This document shows positions 29,623-36,460 of a stretch of 64,000 nt of DNA, one piece after another; within the stretch, counting starts at the first letter, position 1; the number at the start of each line of letters is the position of its first letter. The notes under the pieces are model-generated. The model had not been told where the DNA came from and did no database searches. It saw only the letters and a program-made list of their open reading frames with translations. The position numbers were made by a program, and so were the translations under genes. Origin of the DNA: an uncultured Alphaproteobacteria bacterium (GTDB taxonomy: Bacteria; Pseudomonadota; Alphaproteobacteria; UBA11222); contig CAMYID010000022.1 in NCBI GenBank assembly GCA_947258435.1, forward strand, positions 2,501 through 66,500. Direction: 5' to 3'.

Positions 29623-30909
29623 CTACTTCTGAAACCGACTGCGATGATGTGCGAGAAAAGGAAAGTGTCGCGCGTCCAGTCCAGATATTCGGAAACCCGG
29701 ATCAAGCCCCAGCCGAGAGCGATTGTTGGTTGATATAAGCGACGAGATCCTGATCAGACCATCGTCGTCGAATGTAATCAGATTGCGGTCGAACAGTGCG
29801 TCGATGTGGGCGCACAGCAGAAGTCCGTTGAAGGGATCGAGCCGTTCCGCATTGGACGCCTCACGCCATGGCTTGATGTGTGAGGCGCGAAGCATCGCGG
29901 CATAATCGACGCCTGTAACCGGACACGCACTCTGCCAGAAAATCAACAGCGCATCGCGAAACTCACCCTGTCCGATCCGTGCGGCCTGTAGTCGTTCGCG
30001 CTCGGTGAGCGGGTCGTCCTCCGGTGCGACAACACGCACGTCCCCGTCCGGAGCTGAGATCGTCGTCCCATGTTTCAGCAGGTGTACCAACTCGTGAAGG
30101 CAGCTCGCATCGATCCCGATGGCGAAACCATGCCGCCCTTCGCTGGCGCGATGATCGGCATTGTACGCTGGAAATGCGCGCAGGTTGCTGTTGACGTAAG
30201 TCTTTACCGGATCGGGTAATGCGACGCCGCCAAGAGCGCGAAACTCATCGGCAAGGTCAATGTAGTGCGGATGGATCACCAGAGGCCGGGTCCTGGTCTC
30301 TCGCTTTACATAAACGACGAGTTCACCGCGGCGCAGCTGCAAGAGTTTTTTAGTTTCGTGGGTTCGCGAGAATCCAAGGTCGGATAGTCCTTCGATCAGC
30401 GCTTCTCCAGCCAGCATCCCGGTTTTCGTAGCCGGTTGACTGGCCGAGACTGGCAGCGCCATCTTTTCCGCATAGCGCGCCCAGCTTCGTACATTCTCTG
30501 TCGGCCAGTCCACGCGCAAAACCCCCACCTGATCAGATAGCTCGTGGCGCAACCTGGTCGCGAAGATGTCGACGGGCTTGCCTTGACCCGGGACGTCCCC
30601 CCGGTAGTCGCAAAGCCAGTCTGCCCTTCTTGTTTCTGTAAGCGTCGCATCAAAGAGTCCGACGAACACGGTTTCGTCCGGCTTTGGATTTACAAAGGCA
30701 GCCCAGATTTTGCGTTCACGGAAGATTGGCCGCCCGGCCTCCTGCGTCGCCTGATAGCGCTCAAAGCCTTTAGGGTCGTCGCGCCACAGATCATGCAGGG
30801 TCGCGAAGTCCTTACCTCGATTGGGAGTATGGTGCCGAATGACGCTGACATCGGCTGGTCTGATGCCCGCCGACGTCAGCAGTTCGTTGAATGTCATTGT
30901 CGAGCCCAT
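29623..30909 (-). CDS. Large HNH endonuclease of uncommon architecture (possible defence nuclease)
   Basis: 428 residues. The C-terminal HNH nuclease is clear: C329 in CPVTGVD, H344 in ASHIKPWRE, N361 in LDPFNGLLLCAH and H368, with HIDALFDRNLITFDDDG after it, as in HNH_2-type enzymes. The N-terminal ~150 residues (MTFNELLTSAGIRPADVSVIRHHTPNRG, then FERYQATQE, WAAFVNPKPDETVFVGLFD) resemble, from memory, a domain seen in front of other nuclease domains (GIY-YIG or HNH) and not otherwise named. A middle section (about 165-290, with RGELVVYVKRETRTRPLVIHPHYIDLADEF) is unassigned. GGAAAGC precedes the chosen ATG; an in-frame ATG four codons later also exists. Single gene beside an insertion sequence, with a palindrome just upstream. 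Restriction-like role is inference. Confidence 0.75.
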   Translation of the reverse strand: MGSTMTFNELLTSAGIRPADVSVIRHHTPNRGKDFATLHDLWRDDPKGFERYQATQEAGRPIFRERKIWAAFVNPKPDETVFVGLFDATLTETRRADWLCDYRGDVPGQGKPVDIFATRLRHELSDQVGVLRVDWPTENVRSWARYAEKMALPVSASQPATKTGMLAGEALIEGLSDLGFSRTHETKKLLQLRRGELVVYVKRETRTRPLVIHPHYIDLADEFRALGGVALPDPVKTYVNSNLRAFPAYNADHRASEGRHGFAIGIDASCLHELVHLLKHGTTISAPDGDVRVVAPEDDPLTERERLQAARIGQGEFRDALLIFWQSACPVTGVDYAAMLRASHIKPWREASNAERLDPFNGLLLCAHIDALFDRNLITFDDDGLIRISSLISTNNRSRLGLDPGFRISGLDARHFPFLAHHRSRFQK

Positions 30910-30924
30910 GCTTTCCGGTGAGCC

Positions 30925-30940
30925 ATGACCTAGAGGTCAT
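30925..30940. promoter_or_regulatory. Palindrome upstream of the HNH nuclease gene
   Basis: ATGACCT-AG-AGGTCAT: two exact 7-base arms with a 2-base centre, 15 bases before the nuclease start. The size and position suit a dimeric repressor or autoregulatory site. No binding protein gene is adjacent, so the role is inferred from position alone. Confidence 0.45.
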
Positions 30941-31094
30941 CGTCTGTGATGATAGACGTCAATTAATACCTGATCAAATCGCCTTCCGCCGGTTAGCCGG
31001 TGCGCTGCGCGTACCTTAGCAATCCGAGCGCGCATTTCTATGACCCGATCATAGCACTGTGTGACGTCAGCACCTACCGGAATGATTTAGCCGA
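30941..31094. other. Short gene-free stretch between the nuclease gene and the IS element
   Basis: 154 bases with no gene. A second smaller dyad is GACGTC near 30955. AT-rich sections (TCAATTAATACC) could hold the nuclease promoter. Together with the left non-coding part of the IS this makes about 380 bases without a gene. Confidence 0.4.
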
Positions 31095-31107
31095 CATTCC
31101 CCAGATG
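31095..31107 (+). repeat. Left terminal inverted repeat of the IS
   Basis: CATTCCCCAGATG, exact match to the reverse complement of 32713-32725; similarity continues loosely inward (GGGCC versus AGGC). Confidence 0.75.
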
Positions 31108-31291
31108 GGCCCCAAATTCGTCTCTGATGCTAGCCAAACGGCCTTCATATTGGAACCATAAAACACGCTTCCGCTTAAAAAGTGGATTTTTAGCCGCCGA
31201 GGCTTGGCCAAGTGGCGTTTACCGCTGAGTTTCAGTCGTTTTCGCATTATCCAGGCACACTTCGCCATCCGTCATCTCATGTTTCCTGCGT

Positions 31292-32635
31292 TCAGCCTGT
31301 CGCAAGGGATGGTGGTCGCAGTTCATCAATCCGCCGCAGGATTCTTCGGAACAGATCGCGGGGCACGGCGACCTCCGCCATCTGGAACGTGACGTAGCGG
31401 CCATGGCTGACGACCTTGGCGCCGATCTTGACCAGCTTTTCGCGGATCGTGGTCAGCGACCAGTGTTCGACTTCCTTCGGCAACGCCAGGGTTCGCATGA
31501 AGTTGGCGAGGTTGTAGGCCAGGGCGTGAAGCTGGAGCCGAACCTCGTTGTTGCGGAACTTGCGGCATGACAACCGCGTCCACTTGATGGCGTTCTTGCC
31601 TTCCTTGATCCACTGCTCGGCGGTGCCACGCTGATTGTAGAAGGCGACGACCCGTTCGGCCTTGCGGCTCAGGTTGGTGACGATGAAGCCGACGCGGGGA
31701 TACAGTTCACCCGGATGCCATTCGACTTTTGCCACAACCCGGCGTTTCCTGTCCCATGATCCGGCCTGATAGCTGAAACTGGCATAATGACGGCGGACAT
31801 GGTTGGGCGGGCGTCCGACCGGACGACGAAGAAGATGGGCGATGCATTCCTGGAGCACCGTGTTGGCCTTGATGCGAATGGCATACAGCATACCCTCGGC
31901 TTCGAGGTAGTCGTAGATGTCCGGTGAGGCGAACGCCGCATCGCCGCGAAAGTAGAGCCGAACTTGCCGTTCCTTATATCGCTCGACCACCGGTTTCAGG
32001 ACATCGAGCCAGCCGTCGGCACTGTGGACGTTGCCGGGACGCAAACGGCACCGTTCAAGGTCACCCATGTGGTTGAAAAGGAACAACGGGTGATAGCAGG
32101 TGCAGCCGAAGTGACCGTTGTAGGCCGTCCCCTCCTGGTCGCCGTAGGTTGGGCTGACGCTGGAATCCATGTCGAGGACCACGTCTTTCGGCGGTTTACG
32201 GTCGTGGACCCGGTCGATCCATGCACCGGACAGGGCCGCAATGTTGTCGTCGGTGGCCAGAAACCCGGTCTCGAAGCGTCCCATCTGGCTCGCCGACGCG
32301 GCCTGCTTGGCGACGGCACGACCGCCGACGATCCATCGCATCGCCGGATCGCGCCCGAGACGCTCGGCGTCGTTCACGTCTTCGTAGCCGCCGAGACGAC
32401 CGAAGGTGGATTGCCGGAACAGGCCCGTCATCCCATGTTGGCCATTCCTGCCAGTCCGAGGATCGACCAGATGTTCGCCGGCAATCTCGCTCAGTCCGAG
32501 AGCATCATCGAGTTCCCGGAAGGGAAGGAAGCCCGCGTCCGACGTGATCTTGGAACCGTGGAATTCCAGCTTCAGCCGACGGTCGAAATCGAGCCGTACA
32601 ACCCCGGTTTCCCCTTCACCCACCGGGTGAGCCAT
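31292..32635 (-). CDS. IS1380-family transposase
   Basis: 447 residues, full length. DDE catalytic core seen as D155 (VVLDMDSSVSP), D232 (YFRGDAAFASPD) and E340, with a complete YREK signature of the IS4 superfamily: Y333, R336, E340, K347 in YNQRGTAEQWIKEGKNAIKW. TSDAGFLPFRELDDALGL near residues 31-48 is the usual IS1380 N-terminal block. No stop or frameshift is visible, so it is probably active or recently active. Transposition is by DNA cut-and-paste. Confidence 0.95.
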   Translation of the reverse strand: MAHPVGEGETGVVRLDFDRRLKLEFHGSKITSDAGFLPFRELDDALGLSEIAGEHLVDPRTGRNGQHGMTGLFRQSTFGRLGGYEDVNDAERLGRDPAMRWIVGGRAVAKQAASASQMGRFETGFLATDDNIAALSGAWIDRVHDRKPPKDVVLDMDSSVSPTYGDQEGTAYNGHFGCTCYHPLFLFNHMGDLERCRLRPGNVHSADGWLDVLKPVVERYKERQVRLYFRGDAAFASPDIYDYLEAEGMLYAIRIKANTVLQECIAHLLRRPVGRPPNHVRRHYASFSYQAGSWDRKRRVVAKVEWHPGELYPRVGFIVTNLSRKAERVVAFYNQRGTAEQWIKEGKNAIKWTRLSCRKFRNNEVRLQLHALAYNLANFMRTLALPKEVEHWSLTTIREKLVKIGAKVVSHGRYVTFQMAEVAVPRDLFRRILRRIDELRPPSLATG

Positions 32636-32712
32636 CGAACTCTCTCCATTCCCAGATCAACCCTCTGATTCTTATAACAGAATCCGATCTTGGCATCATC
32701 AAAAGGCTGCCT

Positions 32713-32725
32713 CATCTGGGGAATG
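32713..32725 (-). repeat. Right terminal inverted repeat of the IS
   Basis: CATCTGGGGAATG on the plus strand, the exact reverse complement of the left repeat at 31095-31107. Confidence 0.75.
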
Positions 32726-32899
32726 GGGGTTCATATAAGTGTCTTACGATATCAAACGCCAAATGACACAGCCCGCTTTTCGGCAAATAGACTGGAAAAA
32801 GGTTCCCTGTCGCCGCAATATGGCACACACCCACGGCGAACAGCCATCGCCCGGGCCAGAACGTGCAAGAACCCATCAACAAGTCGAGGGAGACACCCC

Positions 32900-34075
32900 A
32901 TGCCGGCACCGCAACCCTTTACCGTGAATATTCCACAAGCCCGGCTTGACTGGATTCACCGCAGGGTGACGGAATTCGAATGGCATGAAATGCCCGATAA
33001 TGGCGGCTGGGATTTTGGAGCCAATCTCGACTATATGCGCGACCTTTGCGGCTATTGGCTGGACAGTTATGACTGGCGCGCGGCCGAAGACGCGCTCAAC
33101 CGGTTTCCGCAGTTTACGGTCGACATCGACGGTCAGCTTGTCCATTTCATCCATGAAAAAGGCTCGGCAGAAAAGCCCCGACCGCTGATCATTTCCCATG
33201 GCTGGCCGGGATCAGTATTTGAATTTCTGCATGTGATCGAACCATTGGCGCATCCTGAGCGGTTCGGCGGCAAGGCAGAAGACGGCTTCGATATCATTGT
33301 CCCGTCCCTGCCCGGCTATGGTTTTTCGGGAAAACCGATTGCCGATGGTGTGGTCCGTCCCATCGGGCCGCGCCGCATCGCCCGCTATTTCAACAGCCTG
33401 ATGACCGATGTGCTGGGCTATGACAGCTATCTGGCACAGGGGGGCGATTGGGGCAGCATCATTTCAGGCTGGATGGGGTATGATTTCGGCGCACCGGCCG
33501 GCAAATGTGCGGCCATCCACCTGAATATGTATGGGTTGCGGTCAGCCGATGCGGTGCCTGAAACAGCGGAAGAAAAAAAATTCGCGCAGGAAGCCGCGGC
33601 GGTTCAGGACCGTGAAATGGGCTATTTCCGGGAACAGGCCACCAAACCGCAAACACTGAGTTACGGCATGATGGATTCGCCGGTGGGGGCGTGCGCCTGG
33701 ATCGTGGAAAAATTCAATGGCTGGTCCGATACCGATGGCGACGATATCGAGTCCGCCTATAGCAAGGATCAGCTGCTCACCAATGTGATGATCTATCTGA
33801 CAACGCGCAGTTTCAATACGGCAACCTGGCTTTATCGCGGGCTGTTTGATGACGGCGATTTCGGGATCGGGCCGGGCGAACGGGTAAGCGTGCCGGTCGG
33901 GGTCGCCAACTTCCCCAAGGACTTTCTGGGCTGGCCACCGCGCAGCCTGGCGGAGAAAACCTATAACATCACCCATTGGACCGATATGGGTGAAGGGGGC
34001 CATTTCGCAGCCCTTGAGCGGCCCGAGAAGTTTGTCGCGGATATTCGCCTGTTTGCCCGCTCGGTCGCGCTGTAA
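32900..34075 (+). CDS. Epoxide hydrolase (alpha/beta hydrolase with EHN domain)
   Basis: 391 residues from the ATG at 32900 (MPAPQPFTVNIPQ), which has a GAGGGAGA ribosome site; the frame is open another 70 codons upstream, into the insertion-sequence end, and was not used. The N-terminal EHN domain (LDWIHRRVTEFEWHEMPDNGGWDFG) precedes an alpha/beta hydrolase core with oxyanion motif HGWPGS (100-105), nucleophile D183 in QGGDWGS, and the catalytic His in GEGGHFAALERPE. It should open epoxides to diols; the natural substrate is unknown. Confidence 0.93.
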   Translation: MPAPQPFTVNIPQARLDWIHRRVTEFEWHEMPDNGGWDFGANLDYMRDLCGYWLDSYDWRAAEDALNRFPQFTVDIDGQLVHFIHEKGSAEKPRPLIISHGWPGSVFEFLHVIEPLAHPERFGGKAEDGFDIIVPSLPGYGFSGKPIADGVVRPIGPRRIARYFNSLMTDVLGYDSYLAQGGDWGSIISGWMGYDFGAPAGKCAAIHLNMYGLRSADAVPETAEEKKFAQEAAAVQDREMGYFREQATKPQTLSYGMMDSPVGACAWIVEKFNGWSDTDGDDIESAYSKDQLLTNVMIYLTTRSFNTATWLYRGLFDDGDFGIGPGERVSVPVGVANFPKDFLGWPPRSLAEKTYNITHWTDMGEGGHFAALERPEKFVADIRLFARSVAL

Positions 34076-34106
34076 ACGCCTTTTCCTGCGTTTGATATGT
34101 GACGGA

Positions 34107-34871
34107 ATGACTACGCGCCAACCGGTTCTCAGGCTTGAGGGTGTCAGCAAGGCATATGGGGCAAAATGCGCGCTTGACGATGTGAGTTTTCAGATCGGGC
34201 GTGGACAGTTTGTGGCCCTGCTGGGCGAAAACGGGGCCGGTAAAACCACACTGTTCCAGATCCTGACCGGGCTTTACACAGCCGATCGCGGAACAATCGA
34301 GATTGCCGGCATTCCACTTGGTCAGGGAAACAGTATGGCCCGACAGCAGATCGGCGCGGTTTTCCAGGCGCCGACAATCGATGGCGAACGTTCGGCTGAG
34401 GCCAATCTGCTGTTTCATGCACGCCTGTTCGGCCTGTCACGCAACACAGCGCGCCGCCGCATCGACAGCCTTGCCGCGCAATTCGGTTTTACGGACAGTC
34501 TTGGGCAACCCATGCGAACATTGAGCGGCGGCATGCGCCGGCGGGTGGAGCTTGCGCGCGCACTCATCAACGCACCCGCACTCTTGCTGATGGATGAGCC
34601 GACCGTCGGACTTGATCCGGTCAGCCGCCGCCAATTGCACAGCGAGGTGCGGCAGCGTTGCGCAAGCGAAAATGTCAGCGCACTCTGGGCAACCCATCTT
34701 GTGGATGAAGCGGCAACCGCCGATCAGCTGCTCATACTGCACAGGGGCCGGCTGATTGCCGCTGACACACCGCAAGAGCTTCTTGTCCGGTTTGCTGCCA
34801 CCGATCTGACCACATTATTTATGCAGATCACGGATCAGGCTGACAGCAAGCGCTGGGCCAACAAAACCTAG
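34107..34871 (+). CDS. ABC transporter ATPase, ABC-2/PQQ-type, without adjacent permease
   Basis: 254-residue ATP-binding subunit. Walker A GENGAGKT (40-47), Q-loop VFQAPTIDGE, signature LSGGM (139-143), Walker B LLLMDEP (159-165), D-loop GLDP and H-loop WATHLVDEA. The block QIGAVFQAPTIDGERSAEANLLFHARLFGL and ALWATHLVDEA are close to the ATPases of the PQQ-dependent alcohol-oxidation export system (TIGR03864), but no permease or PQQ gene lies here. The next gene is convergent and overlaps its stop codon by four bases, so a partner must be encoded elsewhere. Start at 34107 (MTTRQPVLRLEGVSK) chosen; an upstream extension overlaps the epoxide hydrolase gene. Confidence 0.9.
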   Translation: MTTRQPVLRLEGVSKAYGAKCALDDVSFQIGRGQFVALLGENGAGKTTLFQILTGLYTADRGTIEIAGIPLGQGNSMARQQIGAVFQAPTIDGERSAEANLLFHARLFGLSRNTARRRIDSLAAQFGFTDSLGQPMRTLSGGMRRRVELARALINAPALLLMDEPTVGLDPVSRRQLHSEVRQRCASENVSALWATHLVDEAATADQLLILHRGRLIAADTPQELLVRFAATDLTTLFMQITDQADSKRWANKT

Positions 34872-35809
34872 GCCAGCTTGAGCAGGGTTTCAGGTGCCAC
34901 CCGGTGCGCCAATTCGCCGATCATGTGCGACAGATCCCGCTGCAGCTTGGCGAAACCGCGATGTTTCAGAATGCGGCGCTCATCCATATAGAGCGCGCGA
35001 TTGATCTCAATCTGCAGGGCATGCTGTTTCATTGCGGGCCGCCCGTAATGATCGGTGATAAAACCACCCGCATAGGGGTTGTTATGGATAACCGCGTACC
35101 CCAGCTCACGCAGGATATCGGAAACGATCGCCGTGATGTCCCCGCTGCAGGAGGTGCCATAGCGATCGCCGAGAATGATTTCCGGCTTCCGGCCGTCCTT
35201 GCCCGTCGCATAGACGCTTTGCGAGGGCATGGAATGGCAGTCGATCAGCAACACGCAGCCAAACTGCCGGCGGGTGCGGGCAAGAAGCTGCTCAAGCGCG
35301 GCATGATAGGGGTGGTAATAGGCCTCGATCCGGGCGGTCGCTTCGGTAAATGACAGCTTTTCGCGGTAAATCGGCTTGCCGTCGCTGACGACCCGCGCGA
35401 TCGTGCCAAGTCCGCCCGCAACGCGCATTGAGCGGGTATTGACATGGGCAGGCAACGGCTCGGCAAACATGGTGGGGTCAAGCTCGAACGCTTCACGATT
35501 CACATCAAGAAAAGCGCGCGGAAACAATGCCCTGACAAGCGGCGCGCCGGTTTCCGTCGCATGCGCGAATAACTCATCGACAAAAGCATCCTCCGACCGG
35601 CGCAAGGTCGCCTTATCAAGCGCCGAGGAGGCAATAAAGTCGGGGTGATAATCCGCACCGCTATGGGGCGAATTGAATATGATCGGGCTGGTCTGGCAAT
35701 CGGGGCGGCGGATTTCCATAATATTGCCCGGGCGCATGTCCGCGCGCTGCGCCTGCAACGCCTCCCCCGGCGTATCCAGCCAAATTTCTGCCGTATCAAC
35801 TTTATCCAT
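34868..35809 (-). CDS. N-formylglutamate amidohydrolase family protein
   Basis: 313-residue zinc hydrolase of the FGase family, typically removing the N-formyl group in the histidine-degradation route, though many stand-alone members act on other N-acyl substrates. Key parts: NSPHSGADYHPDFI, RRSEDAFVDELF, DVNREAFELDPTMF, DCHSMPSQ, GDRYGTSCS and NNPYAGGFITDHYG. It is divergent from cpdR, a neighbourhood conserved in alphaproteobacteria, so it may be linked to that regulator only by location. Its 3' end overlaps the convergent ABC ATPase gene by four bases. Confidence 0.88.
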   Translation of the reverse strand: MDKVDTAEIWLDTPGEALQAQRADMRPGNIMEIRRPDCQTSPIIFNSPHSGADYHPDFIASSALDKATLRRSEDAFVDELFAHATETGAPLVRALFPRAFLDVNREAFELDPTMFAEPLPAHVNTRSMRVAGGLGTIARVVSDGKPIYREKLSFTEATARIEAYYHPYHAALEQLLARTRRQFGCVLLIDCHSMPSQSVYATGKDGRKPEIILGDRYGTSCSGDITAIVSDILRELGYAVIHNNPYAGGFITDHYGRPAMKQHALQIEINRALYMDERRILKHRGFAKLQRDLSHMIGELAHRVAPETLLKLA

Positions 35810-35897
35810 ATCAGCTAATTCTATAAGGCCCCTCGCCCTCCGGCAAAAATAATGTGTTTATCCCGATCAAATCATTATTTGACATATATGTTACGCA

Positions 35898-35919
35898 GAT
35901 TGGCGATTATGTGCCAATC
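35898..35919. promoter_or_regulatory. Dyad GATTGGC-N8-GCCAATC in the cpdR upstream region
   Basis: Two exact 7-base arms with an 8-base spacer, about 150 bases before cpdR and 90 bases before the divergent amidohydrolase gene. Operator-like; binding protein unknown. Confidence 0.4.
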
Positions 35920-35930
35920 CGTTTACGCCG

Positions 35931-35949
35931 ATAAACAATAATTGTTTAT
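35931..35949. promoter_or_regulatory. Perfect 19-base palindrome before cpdR
   Basis: ATAAACAAT-A-ATTGTTTAT: exact 9-base arms and a 1-base centre, in an AT-rich island within GC-rich DNA. It lies 119 bases before the cpdR start, next to the dyad at 35898-35919. The symmetry suggests a dimeric transcription factor site. It does not match the CtrA box TTAA-N7-TTAA. Confidence 0.5.
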
Positions 35950-36067
35950 TCCCCATTTACGGTTCTGTGCGACATTTGCCCCATTCAAACAACGGATGGG
36001 CAGGGCCTGCGAATATTTCATGCGGGTAAGTGTACGGTTTGCCGCCTTATGCGGACCGGGGAGATTA

Positions 36068-36433
36068 ATGAGTATGGCTGTAATTTTATTAGCCGAAGAT
36101 GATGAATCCATGTGCCGGTTTCTGGCGCGTTCCCTTACCAAAGCCGGTCATGAGGTGACATCGGTTTTCAGGGGTGATCACGCCCTGCCCTATCTGGAGA
36201 CGGGCATTTACGATCTGCTGCTGACCGATATCGTGATGCCGGAAATGGACGGGATTGAGCTTGCGCGCCGCGCGGTTGAAATGCATCCCGGGCTCAGGGT
36301 TATTTTCATTACCGGCTTTGCTGCGGTTGCCCTCAACCCCAGTACCGAGACGCCGCACGGGGCGACGGTGCTGTCCAAGCCCTTCCATCTTCGCGAGCTG
36401 GTCGACGAGATCGAGCGCGCCCTGGCAGCCTGA
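36068..36433 (+). CDS. cpdR: Single-domain response regulator CpdR
   Basis: Receiver-only regulator (121 residues) which, when unphosphorylated, primes the ClpXP protease in Caulobacter to degrade cell-cycle substrates. Phospho-acceptor D54 in LLLTDIVMPEMDG, acidic pocket EDDES at the N-terminus, conserved lysine in LSKPFHLREL and T in FITGFAA; the sequence is close to characterised CpdR. Start at 36068 (MSMAVILLAE) follows a GGGGAG site; an ATG two codons later is possible, and a longer frame to 35942 overlaps the regulatory palindromes. ChpT/CckA partners are not in the window. Confidence 0.93.
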   Translation: MSMAVILLAEDDESMCRFLARSLTKAGHEVTSVFRGDHALPYLETGIYDLLLTDIVMPEMDGIELARRAVEMHPGLRVIFITGFAAVALNPSTETPHGATVLSKPFHLRELVDEIERALAA

Positions 36434-36460
36434 TCCCGCACCCGCGCTGACAATAGAGGA

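Larger units (their letters stand above)
31095..32725 (-). mobile_element. IS1380-family insertion sequence, apparently intact
   Basis: About 1.63 kb, bounded by 13-base exact terminal inverted repeats CATTCCCCAGATG (31095-31107) and its complement (32713-32725), and carrying one full-length transposase gene. Size, single orf and DDE type match the IS1380 family. No target-site duplication was visible at the ends I chose (flanks CCGA and GGGG), so the tips may be off by a few bases or the copy may have recombined. The left end has about 185 bases of non-coding sequence between the repeat and the transposase stop. Confidence 0.85.

Noticed and set aside
31074-31268. 64-codon minus-strand frame over the left end of the IS1380 element
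   Set aside because: It crosses the terminal repeat and lies in the usual non-coding end of the element.
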